Below are positions 42,359-51,739 of a stretch of 64,000 nucleotides of DNA, one piece after another. The notes under the pieces were generated by a model that searched no databases, had not been told where the DNA came from, and saw only the letters and a program-made list of their open reading frames with translations. Origin of the DNA: Streptomyces sp. PH10-H1 (GTDB lineage: Bacteria; Actinomycetota; Actinomycetes; Streptomycetales; Streptomycetaceae); NCBI RefSeq assembly GCF_030063355.1, contig NZ_JASISZ010000008.1, positions 91,826 to 155,825 on the forward strand, in the 5' to 3' direction. The first letter of the stretch is position 1. The number at the start of each line of letters is the position of its first letter. Position numbers and translations under genes: made by a program.

Positions 42359-43143
42359 GCAGTCAGCCCGGTGGACCGGTGATCCACGACCCGAACACCC
42401 TCCCGGTCGACGACAACGTCAACCCGTACGCGTTCAGCGTCGAACTCAAGGGCCAGTGGTTCCTGCAGAAGGGGAAGATGATCGCCTATTACGGGCAGAT
42501 CGACTTCCACGGCATCGGCCACGGCCGGCTCGACCGGCTGGTAGCGGCCAATTTCCACTCCCCGATGCACGCCGCGGACTGGGTGGTCGCCGAGGGCCAG
42601 GGCAAGCTGCTGCTCGCGGACCGGGCGTACGACGTGAACTCGTTCGACCTGGAGGACGGCAACCTCACCATCCGCTCCGGCAACCTGCTGGCCTTCCAGC
42701 CGGGTCTGGCGCTCAAGCAGTCGATCATCCCCGGCTTCCTCACCCTGATCGGGACCGGCAAGTTCGTCGCCGCCTCGAACGGGGCGGTGCACTTCGTCGA
42801 GCCGCCGATCCGGGTGGATCCGCAGGCGCTGGTCGGCTGGGCGGACTGCCCGTCCCCCTGCCACCACTACGACCACGGCTATATGCGCGGCGTTCTGGGC
42901 GGCCTGCGGGCGCTCACCGGGATCGGCGGGACCTCGGGCGAGGAGCACCAGTTCGAGTTCGTCGGCGCAGGTCAGGTGCTGCTGCAGTCCACCGAGGTGC
43001 TCATGGCGGAGCAGGCCACGGGCGGTGTCCCGGCCTCGGCGGGACCCGGCGTGCCGGGCGCCGGCCAGGGACCGGGCCAGCAGGGACAGGTGCCACGGCT
43101 GCCGGGACAGCTGGGCGATCTCCAGCGACGCTTCGGCCTGTGA
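42355..43143 (+). CDS. AIM24 family protein, paralogue 3 with extra C-terminus
   Basis: 262 residues. The AIM24 domain (about 15-215: SVELKGQWFLQKGKMIAYYG; GNLLAFQPGLALKQSI) lacks part of the first two copies' middle and has a CPSPCHHYDHGYM insert rich in Cys/His that could hold metal. A Gly/Gln/Pro-rich tail (about 225-255) ends RRFGL. GTG start overlaps the upstream stop (GTGA). A short 15-bp repeat based on the same RFGL coding sequence follows the stop. Confidence 0.85.
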   Translation: MSSQPGGPVIHDPNTLPVDDNVNPYAFSVELKGQWFLQKGKMIAYYGQIDFHGIGHGRLDRLVAANFHSPMHAADWVVAEGQGKLLLADRAYDVNSFDLEDGNLTIRSGNLLAFQPGLALKQSIIPGFLTLIGTGKFVAASNGAVHFVEPPIRVDPQALVGWADCPSPCHHYDHGYMRGVLGGLRALTGIGGTSGEEHQFEFVGAGQVLLQSTEVLMAEQATGGVPASAGPGVPGAGQGPGQQGQVPRLPGQLGDLQRRFGL

Positions 43144-43171
43144 CGTGGCTGCCCGTGGCATTTCGGCTGTA

Positions 43172-43231
43172 CCGCTTCGGCCTGTGCCGCTTCGGCCTGT
43201 GCCGCTTCGGCCTGTGCCGCTTCGGCCTGTG
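43172..43231. repeat. 15-bp tandem repeat, four copies
   Basis: Four exact copies of CCGCTTCGGCCTGTG. The unit resembles the end of the preceding gene (GCTTCGGCCTGTGA at 43130-43143), so it may have arisen by slippage or duplication of the gene's 3' end. Confidence 0.95.
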
Positions 43232-43275
43232 ACCGGATGACTACGGGGCAAGTTAATCCGATTTTCAACTACCTG

Positions 43276-43281
43276 TAGAAT
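43276..43281 (+). promoter_or_regulatory. −10 element of the MarR gene
   Basis: TAGAAT lies 7 bases before the ATG at 43289, so transcription likely begins at or within one base of the start codon (leaderless). A TTAATC-like −35 is 17 bases upstream. Confidence 0.5.
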
Positions 43282-43288
43282 TCACCTC

Positions 43289-43765
43289 ATGGAGACTCAG
43301 AACGGCACCAAGTGGCTCACCGAGGACGAACAGCGCGCCTGGCGCACCCACCTCGACGTCAGCCGACTGCTGATGCACCAGCTGGAACGTGATCTGCAGC
43401 CGTTCGGCCTGACCAACAACGATTACGAGATTCTGGTCAATCTCTCGGAGTCCGACGACCGGCGCATGCGGATGAGCGACCTCGCACGCGCCACCCTGCA
43501 GTCCAAGAGCCGGCTCTCGCACCAGATCACCCGGATGGAGACCACCGGCCTCGTCCGCCGGGAGAACTGCGAATCCGACCGGCGCGGGCTGTACGCCGTG
43601 CTCACGGAGTTCGGCTGGGACACGATGCGCGAGGTCGCGCCCCATCATGTGGCGTCGGTCCGCGAGAACTTCATCGGGCTGCTGCCCGCCGATGACCTCG
43701 CGGCCCTGCACAAGGCACTCCTGCCGATCGCCGAGCACTTGCGCTCGGAGCGCGGCGGGGCGTGA
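43289..43765 (+). CDS. MarR-family regulator
   Basis: 158 residues. The winged HTH (about 50-115) reads NDYEILVNLSESDDRRMRMS, then LARATLQSKSRLSHQITRME, and the wing is CESDRRGLYAVLT. Probably a repressor of nearby or own promoter; the AT-rich upstream stretch (43250-43285) holds the −10. No ribosome site is seen, consistent with a leaderless mRNA. Followed by a 24-bp direct repeat and the 58-bp palindromic repeat. Confidence 0.9.
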   Translation: METQNGTKWLTEDEQRAWRTHLDVSRLLMHQLERDLQPFGLTNNDYEILVNLSESDDRRMRMSDLARATLQSKSRLSHQITRMETTGLVRRENCESDRRGLYAVLTEFGWDTMREVAPHHVASVRENFIGLLPADDLAALHKALLPIAEHLRSERGGA

Positions 43766-43811
43766 GCTTGCCCGTTCCGGGTTGCTGGAGCTTGCCCGTT
43801 CCGGGTTGCTG
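43764..43811. repeat. 24-bp direct repeat, two copies
   Basis: GAGCTTGCCCGTTCCGGG plus TTGCTG occurs at 43764-43787 and again directly at 43788-43811. The first copy overlaps the MarR stop codon. Confidence 0.95.
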
Positions 43812-43849
43812 GCTGGTGGGGTCGGGGGCCGGGCCCTCCGGGGCGGCGG

Positions 43850-43907
43850 TTCGAAATCGCCTCTTTACGGGCCTTGCGGCCCACAAATAGCTCGGCAGCA
43901 TTTCGAA
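43850..43907. repeat. 58-bp palindromic repeat element, copy A
   Basis: Flanked by exact 8-bp inverted ends TTCGAAAT ... ATTTCGAA, with an internal hairpin GGGCC-TTGC-GGCCC. Fifty-five of 58 positions match copy B at 60691-60748. It lies between the convergent MarR and meaB genes. Outer sequences are G-rich on the left and C-rich on the right, extending the stem imperfectly. Confidence 0.9.
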
Positions 43908-43964
43908 CCCCCACCCCTGCGGACCCGTGCCCCTTCGGCCGGATGCCCGTGTGGGGGTCAGGCC

Positions 43965-44918
43965 CTAAGCCTGGGTTACGCTCGCGATGAGCTCGTCGGC
44001 CGCGCCGTACGGGTCCAGCTCGCCGGCCATGATCCGCTCGGCGAGGGCGTCGAGCCGCCGGTCGCCGTGCAGATCGCCGATCCGCTCACGCAGCGCGGTG
44101 ACGGCGATGTTCTCGACCTCGTTGGCGGCACGGCGGCGACGGCGCTCAGCGAGGACGCCGTGCTCCTCCATCCAGGCGTGGTGCTTCTCCAGGGCCTCGA
44201 CGACCTCGTCGATGCCCTCACCGCGGAAGGCGACCGTCTTGACGATCGGCGGACGCCAGTCCCCCGGTCCCCGTGATTCGCCCAGCCCGAGCATGTGGTT
44301 CAGCTCGCGCGCGGTGGAATCGGCGCCGTCGCGGTCGGCCTTGTTGACCACGTAGACATCGCCGATCTCCAGGATTCCGGCCTTGGCGGCCTGGATCCCG
44401 TCGCCCATGCCGGGCGCGAGCAGCACCACGCAGGTGTCCGCCTGGGCGGCGATCTCCACCTCGGACTGCCCGACGCCGACCGTCTCGACGAGGATCACCT
44501 CGCAGCCGGCCGCGTCGAGCACCCGGATCGCCTGCGGAGCGGACCAGGCGAGGCCCCCGAGGTGGCCCCGGGTGGCCATGGACCGGATGTAGACGCCGGG
44601 ATCGGAGGCGTGCTCGGACATCCGCACGCGGTCACCGAGCAGCGCGCCGCCGGAGAACGGCGAGGACGGGTCCACCGCCAGCACCCCGACCCGCTTGCCG
44701 CGCTTGCGGTACGCGGTGACCAGAGCGGACGTCGAGGTGGACTTGCCGACGCCCGGCGAACCCGTCAGACCGACCACGTACGCGCCGCCGGACAGCGGCG
44801 CGAGCGCGGCCATCACCTCACGCAGCTGCGGGGACGCCCCCTCCACCAGCGAGATCAGCCGGGCCACGGCCCGCGGCCGGCCCTCCCGCGCCTGCGCGAC
44901 CAGGGTGGGGACGTCCAT
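43965..44918 (-). CDS. meaB: MeaB/ArgK-type G-protein chaperone
   Basis: 317 residues, P-loop GTPase of the G3E/MeaB family: Walker A GLTGSPGVGKSTS, then LAVDPSSPFSGGALLGDR, VETVGVGQSEV and NKADRDGAD for guanine. It protects and loads acyl-CoA mutases with adenosylcobalamin. ATG 44918 is preferred because GAGG lies 4 bases upstream; a GTG three bases before is possible. Tail-to-tail with the MarR gene across repeat A. The mutase partner encoded in the window is icmA, 16 kb away. Confidence 0.93.
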   Translation of the reverse strand: MDVPTLVAQAREGRPRAVARLISLVEGASPQLREVMAALAPLSGGAYVVGLTGSPGVGKSTSTSALVTAYRKRGKRVGVLAVDPSSPFSGGALLGDRVRMSEHASDPGVYIRSMATRGHLGGLAWSAPQAIRVLDAAGCEVILVETVGVGQSEVEIAAQADTCVVLLAPGMGDGIQAAKAGILEIGDVYVVNKADRDGADSTARELNHMLGLGESRGPGDWRPPIVKTVAFRGEGIDEVVEALEKHHAWMEEHGVLAERRRRRAANEVENIAVTALRERIGDLHGDRRLDALAERIMAGELDPYGAADELIASVTQA

Positions 44919-45097
44919 CACGCCTCTTTCTTTTAGGGCTCGGTTCGCCTCCGGGGCGCTGCTGCCGCTGTCGACGGTCGATCGTGCTCGGTCCCTCCTC
45001 GGGACCTCCGCGCGTTCTCCCTTTCGACAGCGACGCGCCCCTTCGACTCAGGAGCTGTCAGTGTCTGCCGTCAAAACCTCGGCACGCGAGTGTGTGG

Positions 45098-46297
45098 CTA
45101 CTTGCCCGGCACCCGGATGATCAGGGCGTCGCCCTGGCCGCCGCCGCCGCAGAGTGCCGCGGCGCCCGTTCCGCCGCCGCGGCGCTTCAGTTCCAGTGCG
45201 AGATGCAGGACGACCCGTGCACCGGACATCCCGATCGGGTGACCCAGGGCGATCGCGCCACCGTTGACGTTCACCTTTTCAGGTGTCACGCCGAGGTCCT
45301 TCATCGACTGCACGGCGACCGCCGCGAACGCCTCGTTGATCTCGATCAGATCCAGATCCTGCACGGTCAGACCGTCCTTGGCCAGCGCATGCGCAATGGC
45401 GTTGGACGGCTGCGACTGCAGCGAGTTGTCCGGGCCCGCCACATTGCCGTGCGCGCCGATCTCGGCGATCCACTCCAGGCCCAGTTCCTCGGCCTTCGCC
45501 TTGCTCATGACGACCACCGCGGCGGCGCCGTCGGAGATCTGCGAGGACGTGCCGGCCGTGATCGTGCCGTCCTTGGCGAAAGCGGGACGGAGCTTGCCGA
45601 GCGTCTCGGTGGTGGTTTCGGCGCGGATGCCCTCGTCCTTGCTGAAGATCACCGGCTCGCCCTTGCGCTGCGGGATCTCCACGGGCGTGATCTCGGCCTC
45701 GAACAGGCCGTTCTTCTGTGCGGCGGCGGCCCGCTGGTGGGACAGGGCCGCGATCTCGTCCTGGGCCGCACGCCCGATGCCGAGCCGGGTGTTGTGCTTC
45801 TCGGTCGACTCCCCCATCGGGATGTTCTCGAAGGAGTCGGTGAGACCGTCGTACGCCATGGAGTCGAGCATCTCGATCGCGCCGTACTTGAAGCCCTCGC
45901 GGGACTTCGGCAGCAGGTGCGGGGCGTTGGTCATCGACTCCTGGCCGCCTGCGACGACGATGTCGAACTCGCCGGCGCGGATCAGCTGGTCGGCGAGCGC
46001 GATGGCGTCAAGGCCCGAAAGACAGACCTTGTTGATCGTCAGCGCCGGGACGCTCATCGGAATACCGCCCTTGACGGCGGCCTGGCGGGCCGGGATCTGG
46101 CCGGTGCCGGCCTGCAGCACCTGTCCCATGATCACGTACTGCACCTGGTCGCCACCGATACCCGCGCGGTCCAGCGCCGCCTTGATCGCGACACCCCCCA
46201 GGTCTGCGCCGCTGAAGGATCGCAGGGATCCCAGCAGTCGTCCCATGGGGGTTCTGGCACCTGCGACGATCACGGACGTTCGTGGCTGGCTGGTCAT
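45098..46297 (-). CDS. Acetyl-CoA C-acetyltransferase (thiolase)
   Basis: 399 residues, thiolase fold. The nucleophile Cys92 lies in [29 protein letters not shown] and the C-terminal [11 protein letters not shown] carry the second Cys and His. It condenses two acetyl-CoA to acetoacetyl-CoA, or the reverse. Divergent from epimerase mce, with two TACCG...CGGTA inverted repeats between them. From memory it matches the S. coelicolor acetoacetyl-CoA thiolase at the same locus. Confidence 0.93.
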   Translation of the reverse strand: MTSQPRTSVIVAGARTPMGRLLGSLRSFSGADLGGVAIKAALDRAGIGGDQVQYVIMGQVLQAGTGQIPARQAAVKGGIPMSVPALTINKVCLSGLDAIALADQLIRAGEFDIVVAGGQESMTNAPHLLPKSREGFKYGAIEMLDSMAYDGLTDSFENIPMGESTEKHNTRLGIGRAAQDEIAALSHQRAAAAQKNGLFEAEITPVEIPQRKGEPVIFSKDEGIRAETTTETLGKLRPAFAKDGTITAGTSSQISDGAAAVVVMSKAKAEELGLEWIAEIGAHGNVAGPDNSLQSQPSNAIAHALAKDGLTVQDLDLIEINEAFAAVAVQSMKDLGVTPEKVNVNGGAIALGHPIGMSGARVVLHLALELKRRGGGTGAAALCGGGGQGDALIIRVPGK

Positions 46298-46340
46298 GGT
46301 GCGGCCCCTTCGGCTGAGGAAAGGAGGAAGTTAACGAGGG

Positions 46341-46365
46341 TTACCGTCAATGTACTGAGCGGTAA
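46341..46365. promoter_or_regulatory. Inverted repeat upstream of thiolase
   Basis: TTACCG (46341-46346) and CGGTAA (46360-46365) with 13 bases between, 44 bases upstream of the thiolase start. Same half-site as the repeat at 46411-46424. Confidence 0.45.
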
Positions 46366-46410
46366 GCGTGCGGTCATCGGGCGGAACGTGTGATCGCGCG
46401 CACGTTGCGT

Positions 46411-46424
46411 TACCGGGTCCGGTA
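46411..46424. promoter_or_regulatory. Inverted repeat upstream of epimerase
   Basis: TACCG-GGTC-CGGTA, exact complementary arms, ending 16 bases before the mce start. Shares its half-site with the repeat upstream of the divergent thiolase. Confidence 0.5.
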
Positions 46425-46440
46425 GCGGTGCACTGTTCCC

Positions 46441-46869
46441 ATGCTGACTCGCATCGACCACATCGGTATCGCGTGCTTCGATCTCGACACCACCGTCGAG
46501 TTCTACCGCGCCACGTACGGCTTCGAGGTCTACCACTCCGAGGTGAACGAGGAGCAGGGTGTCCGGGAGGCCATGCTGAAGATCAACGAGACCTCCGACG
46601 GCGGCGCCTCCTACCTCCAGCTGCTGGAACCGACCCGCGAGGACTCCGCGGTCGGCAAGTGGCTGGCCAAGAACGGCGAGGGCGTCCACCACATCGCCTT
46701 CGGCACCGCGGACGTGGACGGCGACGCCGCCGACATCGCGGGCAAGGGCGTCCGGGTGCTCTACGAGGAGCCGCGGACCGGCTCCATGGGGTCACGGATC
46801 ACGTTCCTGCACCCCAAGGACTGCCATGGTGTCCTCACCGAGCTGGTCACGGCGGCCAAGGACCACTGA
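46441..46869 (+). CDS. mce: Methylmalonyl-CoA epimerase
   Basis: 142 residues, vicinal-oxygen-chelate fold: MLTRIDHIGIACFDLDTTVE (metal His7), EEQGVREAMLK, HHIAFGTADVDG and a final KDCHGVLTELV with the Glu ligand. It converts (S)- to (R)-methylmalonyl-CoA for the mutase. Divergent from the thiolase. No ribosome site is evident upstream. Confidence 0.93.
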   Translation: MLTRIDHIGIACFDLDTTVEFYRATYGFEVYHSEVNEEQGVREAMLKINETSDGGASYLQLLEPTREDSAVGKWLAKNGEGVHHIAFGTADVDGDAADIAGKGVRVLYEEPRTGSMGSRITFLHPKDCHGVLTELVTAAKDH

Positions 46870-47045
46870 CCGCAGCCCCCGTAGCCCGGTAGAGTGGCCG
46901 GGCCGACCGGGGTGGGCGTGGGGTACCGGCCCGCTTCACGGCGTGGATCAGACACACTTCTCCATAAGGCTCTGCTCAAACAGGGCTCCGGAGAGTCTCA
47001 CCCGGTTGGCGGGTGAGAACGCCAGGGGACGGATGGGACCGCGGA

Positions 47046-50000
47046 GTGCGGGGCAACGACCGCTACGAGGCCGACGATCACCTCTCGCTGTTCGAGGCCG
47101 AGATGGAGCGGCTTCGCACCGAGCGGGGCAAGGCCGTCGAGCATGCCGACGACCTGGGTTACCAGGTCGAGGTTTTGCGCGCCAAACTGCACGAAGCACG
47201 CCGTAATCTCGCCTCCCGCCCCGCCTACGACAACATCGGGCACCAGGCCGACCAGCTGCTGCGCAACGCCCAGATCCAGGCGGACCAGCTGCGGACGGAC
47301 GCGGAGCGCGAGCTGCGCGAGGCGCGGGCCGCCACCCAGCGCCTTCTGCAGGAACAGGCCGAGCGGCAGTCCCGGTTCGAGGCCGAATGGCACGCCGAGG
47401 CCGTCGCCCGGCGCCGTCAGCTCGACGAGGAGCTGGCCGACCGCCGGACCACCGTCGAGACCCACGTCAACGAGAACGTGGCCTGGGCCGAACAGCTGCG
47501 GGCCCGCAGCGAGTCGCAGGCCCGCCGGCTGCTGGACGAGACCCGCGCCGAGACCGAGGCGGCGCTCGCCGCCGCCCGCACCGAGGCGACCCGGATCGCC
47601 GAGCAGGCCCGCGAGCGGCTCACCGCCGACTCGGAGTCCGCGAAGGCCGAGGCCGAACAGCTGCTGCGGCGGGCCCGCACCGACGCGGAGCGGCTGCTCA
47701 ACGCCGCCTCCAACCAGGCGCAGGAGGCCACCAGCCAGGCCGATCAGCTGCGTACGTCCACCCTCAGCGAGTCCGACGCGGCCCGCCAGGAGGCCACCGA
47801 GCTGACCCGGCTCACCCAGGAGCGGCTGCGCGAGGCCGACGAGTCGCTGCGCGAGGCCCGCGCGGAGGCCGACCGGCTGCGCGAGGAGGCCAATGCGGCC
47901 GCCTCCAAGCGGCTGTCCACCGCCGAGTCGGAGAACGAGCAGCGCACCCGTACCGCCCGCGCCGAGATCGCCCGCATGGTGACGGAGGCGACGAAGGAGG
48001 CGGAGGCCGCCAAGGCCGAGGCCGAGCAGGTCCGCGCCGATGCGATCGCCGAGGCGGAGCGGGTCCGCGCCGAGGCCCAGGAGAAGGCACGTTCCGCCGC
48101 GGCCGAGGACGCCGCGGCCCAGCTCGCCCAGGCCGCCAGGAGCGCCGAGGAGGTGCTGACGAAGGCGTCCCAGGACGCCCAGTCCACCACCAGGGCGGCC
48201 GGCGAGGAGGCCGAACGCATCCGCGGCGAGGCCGAGGCGGAGGCGGAGCGGCTGCGCGGCCAGGCCGAGGCGTCCGCACAGGAGCTGCGGGGCGCCGCGC
48301 AGGACGACACCGAGGAGTACCGGGCCAAGACCGTCGAGCTGCAGGAGGAGGCCCGCAGGCTGCGCGGCGAGGCCGAGCAGCTGCGGGCAGACGCGGTCGC
48401 CGAGGGCGAGCGGATCCGCGGCGAGGCACGCCGCGAGGCCGTCCAGCAGATCGAGGAGGCGGCCAGGACCGCCGAGGGCCTGCTGGCCAAGGCGAAGGCG
48501 GACGGCGACGAGATGCGCCAGGGCGCGGCCGGCGAGTCCGACCGGGTTCGGGCCGACTCCGTGGAGCGGGCCTCCGCGCTGAACAAGAAGGCCGAGGAGG
48601 CCCTGGAGCGGGCCCGCGCCGAGGCCGAGGCGCTGCGCGGCGAGGCCGAGCAGCAGGCAACGCAGGTCAAGGACGACGCCGAGGCGGAGGTACTGCGGCA
48701 GCGCGCCGAGGCGGAGCAGTCCGTGCTGCGGCTGCGCGCCGACGCCGAGGCGGATCTGATCCGGCTGCGCGACGAGGCCGAACAACGCGTCATCACCGCC
48801 GAGCAGGCGCTGCGCGACGCCCGCGGCGAGGCCGAACGGCTGCGCCGCGAGGCCGCCGACGAGGCCGAACGGCTGCGGAACGAGACCGCCGAGCGGGTCA
48901 GGGCCCTGCAGGAGCAGGCCGAGGCCGAAACGGTACGGCTGCGCGACGAGGCCGCCGCCGACGCGTCCCAGACCCGCGCCGAGGCCGAGTCGATCGCGGT
49001 GCGGCTGCGTACCGACGCCGCGACCGAGGCCGAGCAGCTGCGCACCGAGGCGCAGGAGACCACGGACCGGCTGCGCGCGGAGGCGGCCGCGGCCGCCGAG
49101 CGGATCGCGACCGAGGCCGCCGAGGCGCTGGCCGCCGCCCAGGAGGAGGCGGTCCGCCGCCGCCGCGAGGCCGAGGAGCTGCTGGAAGCCGCGCGCGGCG
49201 AGGCCGAGCAGGAACGGGCACTGGCCCGCCGCGAGAGCGAGGAGCTGCTCGCGTCGGCCCGTACCCGCGTCCAGGAGGCCGGTCTCGAGGCCGACCGGCT
49301 GGTCGCCGAGGCCGAGTCGCGCTCCACCGAACTGGTCGGCGCCGCCGAACAGACCGCCCAGCAGGTACGCGACGCCGTCGCGCATCTCCACCAGCAGGCC
49401 GACGAGGAGATCACCGGGCTGCGGTCCGCCGCCGAGCACGCCGCCGGCCGGCTGCGTACCGAGGCTCAGGGCGAGGCCGACCGGCTGCACGCGGACGCGA
49501 ACTCCGAGCGTGAGCGCGCCGCCGAGGACGCCTCCCGGATCCGCCGCGACGCCAAGGCGGAGACGGACGCCGCCAAGTCACTGGCGGAGCGGACCGTATC
49601 CGAGGCGATCGAGGAGTCCGAGCGGCTGCGGACGGAGTCGCGTGACGACGCCAACCGCCGCCGTACCGAGGCCGCCGGCCAGGCCGACCAGCTGATCACC
49701 AAGGCCCGTGAGGAGGCCGAGCGGCTCGGTATCCTCGCCAAGGACGCGCTGGACACCGCCGAGCGGGAGGCGGAGGCGACACGCGCGGAGGCGGACCGGA
49801 TCCGCGACGAGGCGCGCGAGGCCGCCAACCGCCGCCGCAGCGAAGCCGCCGAGCAGGCCGATGAACTGATCGCCCAGGCCCAGGCCGAGGCGGTACGGAT
49901 CGGTGCGACCGCCGAGGAGCAGTCCGACACCATGGTCGGCGCGGCCCGCTCCGAGGCGGAACGGATCTTCGCCGAGGCGACGTTGGAGTGCAACGGCCTG

Positions 50001-50597
50001 GTCGAGCGGGCCCGCACGGACGCGGACACCCTGCTGGGCGAGGCGCGTCAGGACGCCACGTCGATAAGAGAGCGCACCGAAGAGCTGCGCCGCCGCGTCG
50101 AGTCCGAGGTCGAGGAGCTGCACGAAAGGGCCCGCAAGGAGTCCTCCGACCAGATGCGGACGGCCGGCGAACGCGTCGACAAGCTGGTCGCGGCCGCCAC
50201 CGAGCAGCTCACCGAGGCCGAGGAGAAGGCCAACGAGCTCAAGTCCACGGCCTCGGCGGAGGCGAGCAAGGTACGGATCGCCGCCGTGAAGAAGGCCGAA
50301 GGCCTGCTCAAGGAAGCCGAGCAGAAGAAGATCGACACGGAGCGCGAGGCGGAGCGGGTCAAGGGGGAGGCCCGGGCCGAAGCCGAGCGTACGGTGTCCG
50401 AGGGCAAGCGCGAGTTGGAGATTCTGGTGCGCCGCCGACAGGACATCAATGCCGAGATCTCCCGTGTCCAGGACGTCCTGGAGGCGTTGGAGTCATTCGA
50501 GACCCCCGGCGCCGCGAAGAACACGGTGACCGCCGGCGCGGGGGCCGGGACCACTCGTTCGGGGGGCAAGCGCAACGACGATGCTCCACTCGATTGA
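47046..50597 (+). CDS. scy: Scy: polarisome coiled-coil scaffold
   Basis: 1183 residues of almost uninterrupted coiled coil rich in Glu, Ala, Arg. After a short globular lead (VRGNDRYEADDHLSLFEAEM) comes the LGYQVEVLRAKLHEARRNLA pattern, then long repeats of RAEAERLR type to about residue 1150 and a short Gly/Thr-rich tail. The lead matches the remembered Scy opening; S. coelicolor Scy is somewhat longer. Scy assembles at hyphal tips with DivIVA and recruits FilP and ParA. GTG 47046 is chosen from this lead; a GTG at 47013 is possible. filP follows 102 bases later. Confidence 0.92.
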   Translation: MRGNDRYEADDHLSLFEAEMERLRTERGKAVEHADDLGYQVEVLRAKLHEARRNLASRPAYDNIGHQADQLLRNAQIQADQLRTDAERELREARAATQRLLQEQAERQSRFEAEWHAEAVARRRQLDEELADRRTTVETHVNENVAWAEQLRARSESQARRLLDETRAETEAALAAARTEATRIAEQARERLTADSESAKAEAEQLLRRARTDAERLLNAASNQAQEATSQADQLRTSTLSESDAARQEATELTRLTQERLREADESLREARAEADRLREEANAAASKRLSTAESENEQRTRTARAEIARMVTEATKEAEAAKAEAEQVRADAIAEAERVRAEAQEKARSAAAEDAAAQLAQAARSAEEVLTKASQDAQSTTRAAGEEAERIRGEAEAEAERLRGQAEASAQELRGAAQDDTEEYRAKTVELQEEARRLRGEAEQLRADAVAEGERIRGEARREAVQQIEEAARTAEGLLAKAKADGDEMRQGAAGESDRVRADSVERASALNKKAEEALERARAEAEALRGEAEQQATQVKDDAEAEVLRQRAEAEQSVLRLRADAEADLIRLRDEAEQRVITAEQALRDARGEAERLRREAADEAERLRNETAERVRALQEQAEAETVRLRDEAAADASQTRAEAESIAVRLRTDAATEAEQLRTEAQETTDRLRAEAAAAAERIATEAAEALAAAQEEAVRRRREAEELLEAARGEAEQERALARRESEELLASARTRVQEAGLEADRLVAEAESRSTELVGAAEQTAQQVRDAVAHLHQQADEEITGLRSAAEHAAGRLRTEAQGEADRLHADANSERERAAEDASRIRRDAKAETDAAKSLAERTVSEAIEESERLRTESRDDANRRRTEAAGQADQLITKAREEAERLGILAKDALDTAEREAEATRAEADRIRDEAREAANRRRSEAAEQADELIAQAQAEAVRIGATAEEQSDTMVGAARSEAERIFAEATLECNGLVERARTDADTLLGEARQDATSIRERTEELRRRVESEVEELHERARKESSDQMRTAGERVDKLVAAATEQLTEAEEKANELKSTASAEASKVRIAAVKKAEGLLKEAEQKKIDTEREAERVKGEARAEAERTVSEGKRELEILVRRRQDINAEISRVQDVLEALESFETPGAAKNTVTAGAGAGTTRSGGKRNDDAPLD

Positions 50598-50699
50598 GCG
50601 GACATTCTGCATACCTAATAGGCAATGGCTCGGTGACACGCCGTCCGGACCCCTAGGATTCCCTCTATCACCTCACCGGTCTGAATTGACAGGAACCCC

Positions 50700-51638
50700 A
50701 TGAGTGACACCTCCTCCCCCTTCGGCTTCGAACTTGTTCGGCGCGGATACGACCGCGGTCAGGTGGACGACCGCATCACCAAGCTCGTCGCCGACCGCGA
50801 TAGCGCCCTGACCCGGATCACCGCGCTGGAGAAGCGCATCGAGGAGCTACACCTCGAGACCCAGAACGCACAGGCCCAGGTCAACGACGCGGAGCCGTCG
50901 TACGCCGGCCTCGGTGCCCGCGTCGAGAAGATCCTCCGCCTCGCCGAGGAGGAGGCGAAGGACCTTCGTGAGGAGGCCCGCCGCGCCGCCGAGCAGCACC
51001 GCGAGTTGGCGGAGTCCGCCGCCAACCAGGTGCGCAACGACGCCGAGACCTTCGCCGCGGACCGCAAGTCCAAGGCCGAGGACGAGGGCGCCCGGATCGT
51101 CGACAAGGCGAAGTCCGACTCCACGCAGCTGCGTGGCGAGGCCCAGAAGGACGCCCAGACCAAGCGCGAGGAGGCGGACGCCCTCTTCGAGGAGACCCGC
51201 GCCAAGGCCGCCCAGGCCGCGGCCGACTTCGAGACGAACCTGGCCAAGCGCCGCGAGCAGTCCGAGCGTGACCTGGCTTCGCGTCAGGCCAAGGCCGAGA
51301 AGCGCCTGGCGGAGATCGAGCACCGCGCCGAGCAGCTCCGCCTCGAGGCCGAGAAGCTCCGTACCGACGCCGAGCGCCGCGCCCGCCAGACGGTGGAGAC
51401 GGCCCAGCGCCAGTCCGAGGACATCGTCGCGGACGCGAACGCCAAGGCCGACCGGATCCGCAGCGAGTCCGAGCGCGAGCTGGCGGCGCTCACCAACCGC
51501 CGCGACAGCATCAACGCTCAGCTGACCAACGTCCGCGAGATGCTGGCCACGCTGACCGGCGCGGCGGTGGCCGCGGCCACCGTCCCCGCCGACGAGGAGC
51601 CGATCTCGCGCGGCGTCCCGGCGCAGCAGAGCCGGTGA
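50700..51638 (+). CDS. filP: FilP: intermediate-filament-like cytoskeletal protein
   Basis: 312 residues, close to the 310 of known FilP. MSDTSSPFGFELVRRGYDRG opens an alpha-helical rod (about 30-280) of Glu/Ala/Arg heptads; a short non-coil segment lies around EPSYAGLGARVEKI; the tail is Ala/Val-rich. FilP forms filament networks behind the tip and with Scy and DivIVA stiffens the growing hypha. A terminator with T-tract follows. Formerly described as a cellulose-binding protein. Confidence 0.94.
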   Translation: MSDTSSPFGFELVRRGYDRGQVDDRITKLVADRDSALTRITALEKRIEELHLETQNAQAQVNDAEPSYAGLGARVEKILRLAEEEAKDLREEARRAAEQHRELAESAANQVRNDAETFAADRKSKAEDEGARIVDKAKSDSTQLRGEAQKDAQTKREEADALFEETRAKAAQAAADFETNLAKRREQSERDLASRQAKAEKRLAEIEHRAEQLRLEAEKLRTDAERRARQTVETAQRQSEDIVADANAKADRIRSESERELAALTNRRDSINAQLTNVREMLATLTGAAVAAATVPADEEPISRGVPAQQSR

Positions 51639-51666
51639 CGATCCGCACCCGCTGATCCCGTATCAC

Positions 51667-51702
51667 CAAAAGCCCCTGTCCTCCTCGGATGGGGGTTTTT
51701 GG
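51667..51702 (+). terminator. Terminator after filP
   Basis: CCAAAAGCCCC (51666-51676) pairs with GGGG-TTTTTGG (51691-51702), the 3' arm being the T-tract. Confidence 0.75.
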
Positions 51703-51739
51703 CGTGACGGCCGGCCGGCCGGGCCGTTACGTTGGGTGA

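Noticed and set aside
43843..43860. tRNA-like T-arm (GGCGG-TTCGAAA-TCGCC) at the edge of the repeat
   Set aside because: Copy B lacks the pairing stem, and no acceptor, D- or anticodon arms are found nearby.
43671..43901. Frame MLPSYLWAARP inside repeat copy A, repeated in copy B
   Set aside because: It starts within the palindromic repeat and its continuation differs between copies; it is more likely a consequence of the repeat than a gene.
47013..47045. Upstream in-frame GTG start for scy
   Set aside because: The extra 11 residues do not match the remembered Scy N-terminus and the upstream sequence shows no ribosome site.
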